DNA of 64,000 bases from Ruminococcus sp. YRD2003 (GTDB taxonomy: Bacteria > Bacillota > Clostridia > Oscillospirales > Ruminococcaceae), in contig FNZT01000006.1 of NCBI GenBank assembly GCA_900109435.1, positions 62,001-126,000 of the forward strand. Reading direction: 5' to 3'. Positions 41,658 to 50,133 of the stretch are shown one piece after another. The position numbers and the translations under genes are program-made. Under the pieces are notes generated by a model. The model had not been told where the DNA came from. It searched no databases and worked only from the letters and a program-made list of their open reading frames with translations. Positions within the stretch are counted from its first letter, which is position 1. Every line of letters starts with the position of its first letter.

Positions 41658-42365
41658 ATGAAGCGTATTACAGGCATTATCGGTGCTATGGATGAAGAGG
41701 TCGCAAAGCTCATCGCACAGGCTGACATCACCGCGACCGAGAATATCGCAGGCATGGTCTTCCATGTCGGTAGGCTCGGCGGTGCGGATGTAATCATAGT
41801 CAGGAGCGGCATGGGCAAGGTCAATGCGGGCATCTGCACACAGCTCCTCATTTCGCGGTTCGGCGCCACTCACATCATCAATACGGGCTTCGCGGGAGCT
41901 CTTTCTTCCGAAGTCGCTCTCGGAAACATCGTTGTCTCGACTGAGGCTGTTCAGCACGACTTCGACGTCTCGCCGCTCGGCTTCAAAAAGGGTGAGATCA
42001 TAACAGGAATGGTCGCTTTCCCCGCGGATAAGGAGCTCGTGAGCTCCGCCTGCAAGGTCATCGCCGAGACACTCCCCGAGATCGGCGTTCACTCGGGACG
42101 TATTTGCAGCGGCGACCAGTTCATATCAGATAAAGCTGCCAAGGAGCGCATAGTCTCAGAGTTCGGCGGACTCTGCTGCGAAATGGAGGGGGCTGCCGTC
42201 GCACAGGTCTGCACGCTCAATAATGTGCCTTTCCTGATTCTGCGTGCGATCTCCGACTCCGCCGACGAGAGCGCGGGCGAGGACTTCAATTTCAGCGTCT
42301 TTCAGAGCACCGTCGCTAAGGAGTTCGCGAAAGCAGTGGTTAGACTTATAGAGGTCATAGGTTAA
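41658..42365 (+). CDS. mtnN: 5'-methylthioadenosine/S-adenosylhomocysteine nucleosidase
   Basis: 235 residues, standard length. GIIGAMDEEV at the start (catalytic Glu), TGFAGALSS, SGDQFI and CCEMEGAAVAQV, LRAISDSADE with the catalytic Asp are all conserved. Splits MTA and SAH to adenine plus methylthioribose or S-ribosylhomocysteine. Last gene of the run, followed by a hairpin terminator. Confidence 0.96.
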   Translation: MKRITGIIGAMDEEVAKLIAQADITATENIAGMVFHVGRLGGADVIIVRSGMGKVNAGICTQLLISRFGATHIINTGFAGALSSEVALGNIVVSTEAVQHDFDVSPLGFKKGEIITGMVAFPADKELVSSACKVIAETLPEIGVHSGRICSGDQFISDKAAKERIVSEFGGLCCEMEGAAVAQVCTLNNVPFLILRAISDSADESAGEDFNFSVFQSTVAKEFAKAVVRLIEVIG

Positions 42366-42433
42366 ACAAAATGGGAAGCATGATGTGTGCTGCTCTTAGC
42401 GGAACAAATGACAAACCAAACTGAATAGGACAC

Positions 42434-42472
42434 AAGCTGATACTTACAATAATGCAGGTATCAGCTTATTCT
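42434..42472 (+). terminator. Terminator of the surE-mtnN run
   Basis: AAGCTGATAC (42434-42443), 14-nt loop, GTATCAGCTT (42458-42467), then ATTCTTAT. Confidence 0.75.
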
Positions 42473-42546
42473 TATATAAATCCGTTGATTTATTCATCCG
42501 AATATGGTAAAATGCACTTAATGAATCGAGCATTGGAGGTACCAAC

Positions 42547-42846
42547 ATGACCGATAAGGAACAGAAAAAGGCTGCAAAAGAGTTCGCAGCGTATTGGAAA
42601 GACAAAGGTTCGGAGAAAAGTGATACTCAGACTTATTGTAATCAGCTCTTGACTGACGTGTTCGGTGCTGAGAAACTCACTGGTCTTGTGAAATATGAAA
42701 AGCCTGTCATTGTGGACGGCAATCAAAAGTACATTGATGTATATATCCGTCACGATAATGTTACTATAATCGTTGAGCAGAAATCCCTTGGGAAAGATTT
42801 TACAGAAAAGCTGCACCAGTCAGGTGATATAATGCTATTCAATTAA
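42547..42846 (+). pseudogene. N-terminal fragment of a BpuSI/MmeI-like DNA methyltransferase-nuclease
   Basis: 99 residues: KEFAAYWKDKGSEKSDTQTY, VFGAEKLTGLVKYEKPV, YIDVYIRHDNVTIIVEQKSL and GKDFTEKLHQSG. This matches the nuclease-like N-terminus of large class I DNA methyltransferases (type IIG; 'EFA..W..KG.EK...Q.F...L......IDGYI....VLIEQKS'), including the PD-(D/E)XK core D-EQK. Relatives run to about 900 residues; this one stops at a TAA overlapping the end of the LysR gene. Probably a remnant of a lost restriction system. Confidence 0.7.
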
Positions 42847-43718
42847 CTATAGTCCTGCTTTAATCTTTTCAGAAACAGTTCTGCTATCGGCGAAAACACC
42901 TGATACTTTTTCCAGATGATATACATATTAGTTTCCAGTGTCGGCTTGATTGGTCGGAAGCAAAGTCCGCTTTCTTCGCTTGTGTCTACAAGGTGCTCAA
43001 AGGTCAGCATATATCCAAGCCCTTCTTTCACAAATACCGAGCCGTTGTAGGCAAGATTGACAGTTCCTGCAAAGCTGAGCTTATCCATATTATCCCCGCA
43101 CCAGCGCGGAAAATCCACACGGATAGACTGCTCTGAGCAGAACAGCGGCAAGCCGTAAAGATCATCAAATGTCACATACTCTTTTTCGGCAAGTGGACTG
43201 TCACGGCGCATCACAAGCCCCCATTTGTCGCTTTCGGGTATAGAGAGATAGTTGTACTTCGACAGGTTCGGCGGCTCAACGATCACGGCGAGGTCGAGAA
43301 TGCCCCTGTCAAGCCGTTCCGCAACAGGCTCAGTATCTCCGCTGAAAATGTGAAATATGAAATTCGGGTACTGCTCCTTGAATGCTTTGATGCTCCTTGC
43401 AAGGTATTTGATAAGATAGCTCTCGGCACAGCCTATGCGTATCTCTCCGCCGATGATGTTGTCAAGCTGGCTGAACTCCTCGGCGGTCTTGTCCACCATA
43501 GCGAGGATATCCTCGGCACGCTTTCGAAGGAGCATTCCCTCGTCATTGAGGAGCATATTCTTATTGGTGCGGATAAACAGTTCATGCCCCAATTCTTCTT
43601 CGAGCTTTTTGATCTCCTTAGAGAGCGACGGCTGCGAGATATGCAGGCGCTCAGCTGCCCTTGTCATGTTCTCCTCTCTTGCGATGGCAAGAAAATATCG
43701 TAATATCCGTATCTCCAT
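42843..43718 (-). CDS. LysR family transcriptional regulator
   Basis: 291 residues. N-terminal winged helix (MEIRILRYFLAIAREENMTR, AAERLHISQPSLSKEIKKLE) and the LysR substrate-binding domain. Divergent from the 78-residue protein/hydrolase/AKR run with a 140-bp gap that holds a TN11A-type box, so it probably controls those genes. Coinducer unknown. Confidence 0.93.
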   Translation of the reverse strand: MEIRILRYFLAIAREENMTRAAERLHISQPSLSKEIKKLEEELGHELFIRTNKNMLLNDEGMLLRKRAEDILAMVDKTAEEFSQLDNIIGGEIRIGCAESYLIKYLARSIKAFKEQYPNFIFHIFSGDTEPVAERLDRGILDLAVIVEPPNLSKYNYLSIPESDKWGLVMRRDSPLAEKEYVTFDDLYGLPLFCSEQSIRVDFPRWCGDNMDKLSFAGTVNLAYNGSVFVKEGLGYMLTFEHLVDTSEESGLCFRPIKPTLETNMYIIWKKYQVFSPIAELFLKRLKQDYS

Positions 43719-43761
43719 ACTGCACCTCCGTTTTTGATACTACTATTATACTGCAATTTGC

Positions 43762-43829
43762 CATTCCTGTCAAGAATGACAAGCAATTACATATAGGCAT
43801 TTTACATATCCTAAAAGATGTGATATACT
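43762..43829 (+). promoter_or_regulatory. LysR box and promoter of the hydrolase operon
   Basis: CATTC (43762-43766) and GAATG (43774-43778) form a T-N11-A inverted repeat; the promoter TTTACA (43801-43806), 17 bp, TATACT (43824-43829) lies just downstream, about 30 bp before the first start codon. Confidence 0.6.
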
Positions 43830-43858
43830 TAAATCACAGAAACACGGAGGTGGTGAAA

Positions 43859-44095
43859 ATGGCAAATGCAGCCGACAAAATGGCGGTCATGACCGAAAAT
43901 CTCAGGGATATGGGCTTGGACGATGAAAGCGTAGCGAAATGCCTGCAAATGGTCGAAAGCGGACAATATCAGGCACTTGACTGTTTTCTGAAAAGCTATC
44001 GTCAAACGCTCCTTGACAGCGTTCACAAGTATAACGACCGCATCGACTGCCTCGACTATTTCACCTACACATTAAGAAAAAACGGAGGTATCTGA
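43859..44095 (+). CDS. Small helical protein of unknown function
   Basis: 78 residues from the ATG at 43859, 8 nt behind CGGAGG. All-helical, no Cys-rich or membrane part: MTENLRDMGLDDESVAKCL, then a helix with LKSYRQTLLDSVHKYND. Similar small proteins often precede clostridial hydrolase genes, where they may be partner subunits; no activity is known to me. Its stop is 1 nt before the hydrolase start. Confidence 0.75.
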   Translation: MANAADKMAVMTENLRDMGLDDESVAKCLQMVESGQYQALDCFLKSYRQTLLDSVHKYNDRIDCLDYFTYTLRKNGGI

Positions 44096-44096
44096 A

Positions 44097-45095
44097 ATGA
44101 AAGATGAAATGCTTACTTTAACACAGGAATGGGACAAGACATTCCCCAAGTCCGACAAGGTTGACCACAACAAGGTTACTTTCCACAACCGCTACGGCAT
44201 CACGCTCGCTGCCGATATGTACACTCCGAAAAACGCAGGCGGAAAGCTCCCTGCGATCGCCGTGTGCGGACCGTTCGGCGCAGTCAAGGAACAGTGCAGC
44301 GGTCTTTACGCACAGACACTTGCAGAGCGTGGATTTCTGACCATTGCATTCGACCCGTCCTTTACGGGTGAAAGCGGAGGACAGCCGAGATACATGGCTT
44401 CTCCCGACATCAACACGGAAGACTTTATGGCAGCGGTGGACTTTCTCTCAATTCAGGAGAATGTTGATCCCGATCGTATCGGTATCCTCGGTATCTGCGG
44501 TTGGGGCGGAATGGCACTGAATACAGCGGCACTGGATACCCGTATCAAGGCGACTGTTGCATCTACCATGTACGATATGACGAGAGTGAACGCAAAGGGC
44601 TATTTCGATGCAGATGACAGCGAGGAAAAACGTTTTGCTATGAAGCAGGCGCTTAATGCCCAGCGTATCAAGGATTACAAGTCCGGCGAGTATGAGCTGG
44701 GCGGCGGTGTGGTCGATCCTCTGCCGGAAGACGCTCCCTACTTTGTCAAGGACTACCACGCTTACTACAAGACCGAAAGAGGCTATCACCCCCGTTCGCT
44801 CAATTCCAACGGCGGCTGGAACAAGATCGGCTGTATGTCGTTCATCAATATGCCTATCCTGCAATACAGCAATGAGATACGCTCCGCCGTTATGATAATG
44901 CACGGCGACAAGGCACATTCTTTCTACTTCGGAAAAGATGCGTATGAGAATATGATAAACGGAAACAAGTACACCGACAACAAACAGCTTCTTGTGATAG
45001 AGGGGGCTTCGCACACAGACCTCTATGACGGCGGCGAGAATAACGCTATCCCATTCGACAAGCTCGAAGCGTTCTACAACGAATATCTCAGATGA
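44097..45095 (+). CDS. Alpha/beta hydrolase with Cys nucleophile (dienelactone-hydrolase-like)
   Basis: 332 residues. The fold is clear: VCGPFGAVKEQCSGLYAQTL, FDPSFTGESGGQPR, and nucleophile elbow LGICGWGGMALN, where the usual GxSxG is GxCxG. The acid is probably in MIMHGDKAHS and the His in VIEGASHTDLYD. A Cys nucleophile is known in the dienelactone hydrolase group and related clostridial enzymes. Co-transcribed with the small helical protein and, 44 bp further on, the AKR fusion. Substrate unknown. Confidence 0.88.
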   Translation: MKDEMLTLTQEWDKTFPKSDKVDHNKVTFHNRYGITLAADMYTPKNAGGKLPAIAVCGPFGAVKEQCSGLYAQTLAERGFLTIAFDPSFTGESGGQPRYMASPDINTEDFMAAVDFLSIQENVDPDRIGILGICGWGGMALNTAALDTRIKATVASTMYDMTRVNAKGYFDADDSEEKRFAMKQALNAQRIKDYKSGEYELGGGVVDPLPEDAPYFVKDYHAYYKTERGYHPRSLNSNGGWNKIGCMSFINMPILQYSNEIRSAVMIMHGDKAHSFYFGKDAYENMINGNKYTDNKQLLVIEGASHTDLYDGGENNAIPFDKLEAFYNEYLR

Positions 45096-45139
45096 CCATC
45101 TGAGAGAAAGCGGCATTGCAAAGGCGGTGAGGAACATTT

Positions 45140-46669
45140 ATGATTAAAGCAAGATTTTTAGCAGTTATTTCTTCTTTTCTTATGTTGACCGGGTGCGGCA
45201 GTTACTCAGAGGATAGTTCGGCTGTGACGGTGCAAAGTGACAGCAGCGTTTCATCTGTGGTCTCTGACAAACAAGAGGTCACAACCGCCGAACAACATGA
45301 AGAAAAGGAAGCTAATGGTATGCAGATAGCTGTAGGAGATAAGCAATTCCCTGTAAATTTGGAAAGCAGCGATACCGTCACAGCTTTAACGGAAATGCTG
45401 CCCCTGACGCTTGATATGTCTGAGCTGAACGGCAATGAGAAGTATTATTACCTTGATACATCTCTGCCTTCCTCGCCTGAAAAAGTCGGGAATATAAGCG
45501 AAGGTGATATAATGCTTTACGGCGATAGCTGTCTTGTGGTGTTTTACGAGAGCTTTGATACTCCATACAGCTATACAAAGATCGGGAATATTTCAGATAC
45601 TTCGGGGCTTGCTGATGCACTCGGTAAAGACGGTGTGAACGTAACGTTTGAAATGAACGGCAGCCAAGATATCGAATACACCGTGCAGGATGTACGGAAT
45701 CTCAATGATTTTCTTCTTGCGAAACCGACAGAAGAAGATTTGCGGGGAAAGCCTTACGATCTCGACAATGACGGTGTATGGAGCTTTTTTGACCTGTGCC
45801 TTATGAGAAGAAAAGTAATGGAGCAGCGAAATATGACAACAGAATTTGATTTTGAAAACAAGACTATATTGCTCAACAGCGGCTATGAAATGCCCATTCT
45901 TGGACTTGGTACATGGACACAGGACGATGATACTGCGGAAAACTCTGTCTACGAAGCGCTGAAAGACGGTTATCGGCTGATCGACACAGCGCAGTATTAC
46001 GGTAATGAAACAGGTGTCGGCAAGGGCATTCAGAAAGCAATAGACGATGGCATCGTCACCCGTGAGAAGGTGTTTGTCACTACAAAGGTAATGCCGTCCA
46101 ACTATGACAGAGCGTACAAATCTATTGACGATTCGCTTGAACGGCTCGGACTTGATTATATTGATCTGATGCTGATACACCAATCGGGAAGTAATGATAC
46201 CGAGGTCTACAAAGCTCTGTGTCAGGGTGTAAAGGACGGAAAGCTGCGGTCGATTGGCATTTCCAACTATTATACCCTCGACGAATATGAGCGTGTCACA
46301 TCGGGCGGTGAGATCAAGCCTGCGGTAGTTCAGAATGAAAATCATCCGTTTTATCAGAACACGCAGTTTCAAAAAGATATTGCCAAATACGGTACGGTGG
46401 TAGAATCATGGTATCCGTTCGGAGGCAGAGGTCATACGCAGGACTTGTTTGGTAATGAAACGATCACGGATATAGCAAAGGCACACGGCAAGACATCGGC
46501 ACAAATAATACTCCGATGGCATTTGCAGGCAGGATATATTACGATACCCGGTTCACAGAATCCTGACCATATCCTTGAAAACATCAGTATCTTTGACTTT
46601 GAGCTGACCGATGCAGAAATGCAGAGAATGGCAGAACTGCATACAGGACAGCGATATGAAAATTGGTGA
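45140..46669 (+). CDS. Lipoprotein: cyclophilin-like domain - half dockerin - aldo/keto reductase
   Basis: 509 residues. Lipobox LTGC (Cys19) makes it a surface lipoprotein; a Ser/Val/Thr-rich spacer follows. Residues ~60-175 form a cyclophilin-like fold (DUF/Cyclophil_like type: MQIAVGDKQFPVNLESSDTV, GDIMLYGDSCLVVFYESF). Residues ~205-232 (LDNDGVWSFFDLCLMRRKVM) resemble one calcium-loop half of a dockerin. From ~236 a full aldo/keto reductase: LGLGTWTQDD, DTAQYYGNE (Asp, Tyr), VTTKVMPS (Lys), LMLIHQSG (His). AKRs use cytosolic NAD(P)H, so an exported one is odd. Under the same LysR-type promoter as the hydrolase. Confidence 0.85.
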   Translation: MIKARFLAVISSFLMLTGCGSYSEDSSAVTVQSDSSVSSVVSDKQEVTTAEQHEEKEANGMQIAVGDKQFPVNLESSDTVTALTEMLPLTLDMSELNGNEKYYYLDTSLPSSPEKVGNISEGDIMLYGDSCLVVFYESFDTPYSYTKIGNISDTSGLADALGKDGVNVTFEMNGSQDIEYTVQDVRNLNDFLLAKPTEEDLRGKPYDLDNDGVWSFFDLCLMRRKVMEQRNMTTEFDFENKTILLNSGYEMPILGLGTWTQDDDTAENSVYEALKDGYRLIDTAQYYGNETGVGKGIQKAIDDGIVTREKVFVTTKVMPSNYDRAYKSIDDSLERLGLDYIDLMLIHQSGSNDTEVYKALCQGVKDGKLRSIGISNYYTLDEYERVTSGGEIKPAVVQNENHPFYQNTQFQKDIAKYGTVVESWYPFGGRGHTQDLFGNETITDIAKAHGKTSAQIILRWHLQAGYITIPGSQNPDHILENISIFDFELTDAEMQRMAELHTGQRYENW

Positions 46670-46677
46670 AGTGTGCT

Positions 46678-46854
46678 ATGAATATACTTGTATTAAACGG
46701 AAGTCCCCGTCAAAATGGAAATACTGCAAAAATGGTCACAGCATTTTGTGAAGGGGCTGAATCATCAAGGCATATCGAAGTCAGTGAAAGAGAATCAAGA
46801 AACAGCGGATGTGCCATAAAAATTCGCTACACCTTTCAGCCAGAATGCCTGTGA
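46678..46854 (+). pseudogene. N-terminal fragment of a flavodoxin-like FMN reductase
   Basis: ATG at 46678, 8 bp after the AKR fusion. It begins MNILVLNGSPRQNGNTAKMV with the FMN phosphate loop GSPRQNGNT, keeps ~35 residues, then departs from the family (SERESRNSGCAIKIRYTF) and stops. It was probably the last gene of the LysR-controlled operon before truncation. Confidence 0.7.
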
Positions 46855-46878
46855 TGCTTTAATCACAAGCCTAAAAGA

Positions 46879-46912
46879 AAACCGAGTGGCTCATAACCAC
46901 TCGGTTTACATA
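46879..46912 (+). terminator. Terminator of the LysR-controlled operon
   Basis: AAACCGAGTGG (46879-46889), loop, CCACTCGGTTT (46897-46907): perfect 11-bp stem, A run on the left. T-poor after the stem. Confidence 0.75.
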
Positions 46913-46940
46913 GGATTTTATAAAGTTCCGTTAAGGGGAT

Positions 46941-47136
46941 AACACAGAAGGGTGTCCCTTCAGCCTGTTTCGTGGGTCACTGAGTTCAGAACGCAAGTTC
47001 GAGGCTCGGTGACCCGCTTTTTCCGTCAAGAATAGCGCACAGAGGGGAGCCCCCTCGGGCTGTTTCGTGGAATACCGAATGCGTAACGCAAGATCACAGC
47101 TCGGTGACCCGCTTTTTCCGTCAAGGATAGCGCACA
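46941..47136. repeat. Tandem pair of ~95-bp direct repeats
   Basis: Two units with a 95-bp period. Shared blocks are CTGTTTCGTGG at 46965 and 47060, AACGCAAG, and CTCGGTGACCCGCTTTTTCC (at ~47005 and ~47100), then GTCAAGRATAGCGCACA. Identity is high at the 3' part and lower in the middle. No gene spans them; the 47137-47171 remainder is plain. Confidence 0.8.
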
Positions 47137-47171
47137 ATTTGCGTCCCTGATTATTTGTTCAATTTGTGTTT

Positions 47172-48440
47172 TTACAGGTATTTCTTCGCTATCCTGCGGA
47201 CTTCGCTGTAGACACGCTCCCTGTCTATGGTGAGGAGCTCCCTGTCCTTCATCAGCATCTTGCCGTTGACCATCACCGATGCTACCTCCGAGCCGTTCGC
47301 CGAGTAGCACAGCGATGTGATGAGGTCGTTGTTCGGGAAAAGGGAAGTCGCCGTGAGGTCAAGGAATATGAGGTCCGCGCACGCTCCCTCGCTGATGATG
47401 CCGAGGCTTCCCTCCATTCCGAGCGCCTTTGCGGCATTCACGGTCGCCATGGTGAGGACCTCGTTTGCGCTGAGGAAGGTGCAGTCGCGCTCTGCGCCCT
47501 TGTGCATGAGCGAAAGCAGACTCATCTCGCGGAACATATTCAGCGTGTTATTGCTCGCGGTGCCGTCTGTGCCTATGCAGAGGTTCACCCCGCTCTCGCG
47601 GAATGCAGGTATCGGTGCTATGCCGTTGCCGAGCTTGGCATTGCTCGCGGGGTTTGTGACAACTGTCGCACCGCGCTTTTTAAGGAGCTCTATGTCGCCT
47701 TCACGCATCTGTACGCAGTGCGCAAGTATGCACTTGTCATCGAGAAAACCTGCTCTGTCGAGAAGTTCAACAGGCGATATGCCGTTCTTTTCATAGCAGC
47801 TCTCGACCTCGAACACGCTCTCGGATAGGTGGGTCTGCTTGAGAAGTCCCTCACGCGCGGCAAGCTCTGCGACCTGCGAGTAGAAACGCTCCGAGCAGCT
47901 GTATATCGCGTGGGGCGAGAGGATAAACCTTATCGTGTCAGACTCGTACTCGGCGCGCTCGCGGAGTGCCTGAGCAAGACGTTCCGCGCCGTCTCCGCCG
48001 ATGTCGTCTCCGACGAGCCCGCGTCCGATGTATGCACGCAGTCCCGCCTCATTTGCGGCTTTGCATGACTGTCCCTCAAACATATGCATATCCGAGAAGC
48101 AGGTCGTGCCTGTCTCTATCATCTCTATCATGCCGAGGAGATTTGTCCAGTAGGCATCCTCCTTCTCTATTCTGTCCTCGACGGGCATGATTCGCTTGAA
48201 CAACCACTCGTCAAAGCTGACATCATCGGCGTAGTTCCTGAACAGCGTCATGTATGCATGGGTGTGCATATTTATCAGACCCGGCATTATCAGGCGGTCT
48301 GATGCGTCGATGACCTCGTATTCGCCGCTGCTGCCGCTGTATGATATCTTCCCGTCAATGACGTAGATGTCCTTCTTCGAGGCTGTGAATACGCCGTTTT
48401 CGTATTCCGCAACATAGCCGTTGATTATTTTCTTGTTCAT
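47172..48440 (-). CDS. mtaD: Amidohydrolase, MTA/SAH deaminase family
   Basis: About 422 residues; the ATG at 48440 is preferred (GGAGTG upstream). The metal-dependent amidohydrolase signature is present: PGLINMHTHAYM (HxH), DEWLFKRIMPVE, ETGTTCFSDMH, QTHLSES, LAHCV and GTDGTASNNTLNMFRE. This arrangement is typical of 5-methylthioadenosine/SAH deaminases, which deaminate the adenine ring. Divergent from ahcY (203-bp gap), supporting a SAH/MTA role over chlorohydrolase or guanine deaminase. Confidence 0.88.
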   Translation of the reverse strand: MNKKIINGYVAEYENGVFTASKKDIYVIDGKISYSGSSGEYEVIDASDRLIMPGLINMHTHAYMTLFRNYADDVSFDEWLFKRIMPVEDRIEKEDAYWTNLLGMIEMIETGTTCFSDMHMFEGQSCKAANEAGLRAYIGRGLVGDDIGGDGAERLAQALRERAEYESDTIRFILSPHAIYSCSERFYSQVAELAAREGLLKQTHLSESVFEVESCYEKNGISPVELLDRAGFLDDKCILAHCVQMREGDIELLKKRGATVVTNPASNAKLGNGIAPIPAFRESGVNLCIGTDGTASNNTLNMFREMSLLSLMHKGAERDCTFLSANEVLTMATVNAAKALGMEGSLGIISEGACADLIFLDLTATSLFPNNDLITSLCYSANGSEVASVMVNGKMLMKDRELLTIDRERVYSEVRRIAKKYL

Positions 48441-48502
48441 GGTCAACACTCCGTTTTTTCAGTATGCTTTGATTATAGCATACATTTTATCAAATAGCAA
48501 GT

Positions 48503-48525
48503 GCTTGCAGGATCAGCAAGCACCG
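48503..48525. other. Hairpin in the mtaD-ahcY gap
   Basis: GTGCTTGC, AGGATCA loop, GCAAGCAC, between the two divergent genes. No SAM or SAH riboswitch fold is apparent around it. Role unknown. Confidence 0.35.
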
Positions 48526-48592
48526 TCGCGGGCGGCTGCGTTATACAAAAAAACTATCGCCCGTAAAAACTGAAAAATATCGTCCGCTGCCC

Positions 48593-48621
48593 TTGCATTC
48601 ATCTTCATTTTATGTTAGAAT
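48593..48621 (+). promoter_or_regulatory. Promoter of ahcY
   Basis: TTGCAT (48593-48598), 17 bp, TAGAAT (48616-48621); 30 bp before the ATG. Confidence 0.65.
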
Positions 48622-48651
48622 ATATCTATCACACCGAAAGGAAGTATTTCT

Positions 48652-49899
48652 ATGAGTATTATCAGAGACCCCGCCCTCTGGGAGAGCGGCGAGAGAAAAA
48701 TACAGTGGGTAAAGCAGAATATGCCCCTTCTAAGGAGCATTGAAGCAGATTTTCAACGTGACAAGCCCTTCGCGGGTCTGAAAGTCGCACTCTCTATCCA
48801 TCTCGAGGCTAAGACTGCTTACCTCTGCAAGGTGCTCGCGGCAGGCGGCGCCGAAATGTACATCACGGGCAGCAACCCCCTCTCCACGCAGGACGACGTC
48901 GCCGCCGGACTCGTACACAGCGGACTCAACGTCTTTGCATGGCACGGCGCTACTCCCGAGGAGTACCACGCTCACCTCACCGAGGTCATTTCCGTTGGTC
49001 CGAACATCATCATCGACGACGGCGGCGACCTTGTCAATATGATACACACCGAGTACCCCGAGCTCATCCCCAATGTCATCGGCGGCTGCGAGGAGACCAC
49101 TACCGGCATTATCCGCCTCATCGCAATGAACAAGGCGGGGCAGCTTAAATTCCCCATGGCGCTCGTCAATAACGCCGACTGCAAACACCTCTTCGATAAC
49201 CGCTACGGTACGGGTCAGTCCGTGTGGGACGGCATAAACAGGACTACTAACCTCATCGTGGCAGGCAAGTACGTCGTAGTCGCAGGTTACGGCTGGTGCG
49301 GAAAGGGCGTTGCTATGCGTGCGAAGGGGCTCGGCGCAAAGGTCATCGTCACCGAGATAGACCCCATAAAGGCTATGGAGGCTGTTATGGACGGCTTCTC
49401 CGTTATGAAGATGGAGGAAGCCGCTAAAATCGGCGATTTCTTCGTTACTGTGACGGGCTGCAAGGACGTCATCACCGAGAACTCCTTCCTCAATATGAAG
49501 GACGGCGCTATCCTCTGCAATGCAGGTCATTTCGACTGCGAAGTCAGCGTAGCTTGGCTGAAGGCTAACGCTGTCGAGCAGTGGGAGGCACGCAATAACA
49601 TTCAGGGCTACAGACTCGCAAACGGAAACAGCGTCTACGTCATCGGTGAGGGCAGACTCGTCAACCTCGCGGCAGGCGACGGTCACCCCGCTGAGATCAT
49701 GGATATGTCCTTCGCGATACAGGCTCTCACGGCGGCATACCTTGCAAAAAACAGGAACAATCTCAACGAGAAGCTCATTCAGGTGCCGCGTGAGGTCGAC
49801 ATTGAAGTCGCCGAGCGTAAACTCCGCTTCTGGGGAATAGAGATAGACAAGCTCTCGCCCGAGCAGGAGGAATACCTCAACAGCTGGCAGGCTGAATAA
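48652..49899 (+). CDS. ahcY: S-adenosylhomocysteinase
   Basis: 415 residues, the length of the shorter archaeal/thermophile-like type that lacks the ~40-residue insert of many bacterial enzymes. Conserved: SIHLEAKTAYLCKVL, GSNPLSTQDDVAA, EETTTGIIRL, NNADCKHLFDNRYGTGQS, NAD-binding GYGWCGKGVAMRAKGLGA, NAGHFDCEV. Hydrolyses SAH to adenosine and homocysteine. The C-terminal Lys/Tyr tail that closes the NAD site is replaced by RFWGIEIDKLSPEQEEYLNS, as in this subtype. Confidence 0.95.
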   Translation: MSIIRDPALWESGERKIQWVKQNMPLLRSIEADFQRDKPFAGLKVALSIHLEAKTAYLCKVLAAGGAEMYITGSNPLSTQDDVAAGLVHSGLNVFAWHGATPEEYHAHLTEVISVGPNIIIDDGGDLVNMIHTEYPELIPNVIGGCEETTTGIIRLIAMNKAGQLKFPMALVNNADCKHLFDNRYGTGQSVWDGINRTTNLIVAGKYVVVAGYGWCGKGVAMRAKGLGAKVIVTEIDPIKAMEAVMDGFSVMKMEEAAKIGDFFVTVTGCKDVITENSFLNMKDGAILCNAGHFDCEVSVAWLKANAVEQWEARNNIQGYRLANGNSVYVIGEGRLVNLAAGDGHPAEIMDMSFAIQALTAAYLAKNRNNLNEKLIQVPREVDIEVAERKLRFWGIEIDKLSPEQEEYLNSWQAE

Positions 49900-49907
49900 A
49901 TGATACG

Positions 49908-49938
49908 AAATGGCAGGCTCAGGTCTGCCATTTTTTAT
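49908..49938 (+). terminator. Terminator of ahcY
   Basis: AAATGGCAG (49908-49916), loop, CTGCCATTT (49925-49933) and a T run. Confidence 0.85.
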
Positions 49939-50133
49939 GGTCTACCGCAGGTCTGTTCGGGTGTTGGCGGGGTCATGGCGTACGACCAGTGGCCGTACCT
50001 ACAGGATCCAGACGATAACAGCAATGGAGCACAGAATGCACCATACACCAGTTTTTTTAGTTGAAGATATTGCTATTTTCCGAATCATATGCTATAATAT
50101 ATAATATATATATGCTTTATGGGGTGAAGTATT

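Noticed and set aside
48450..48651. SAM or SAH riboswitch ahead of ahcY
   Set aside because: Only a simple 8-bp hairpin is visible; none of the conserved cores of the known SAM/SAH classes could be found by eye.
48730..49686. 318-codon minus-strand frame opposite ahcY
   Set aside because: Antisense shadow of a clear SAH hydrolase; composition typical of a reversed GC-biased gene.
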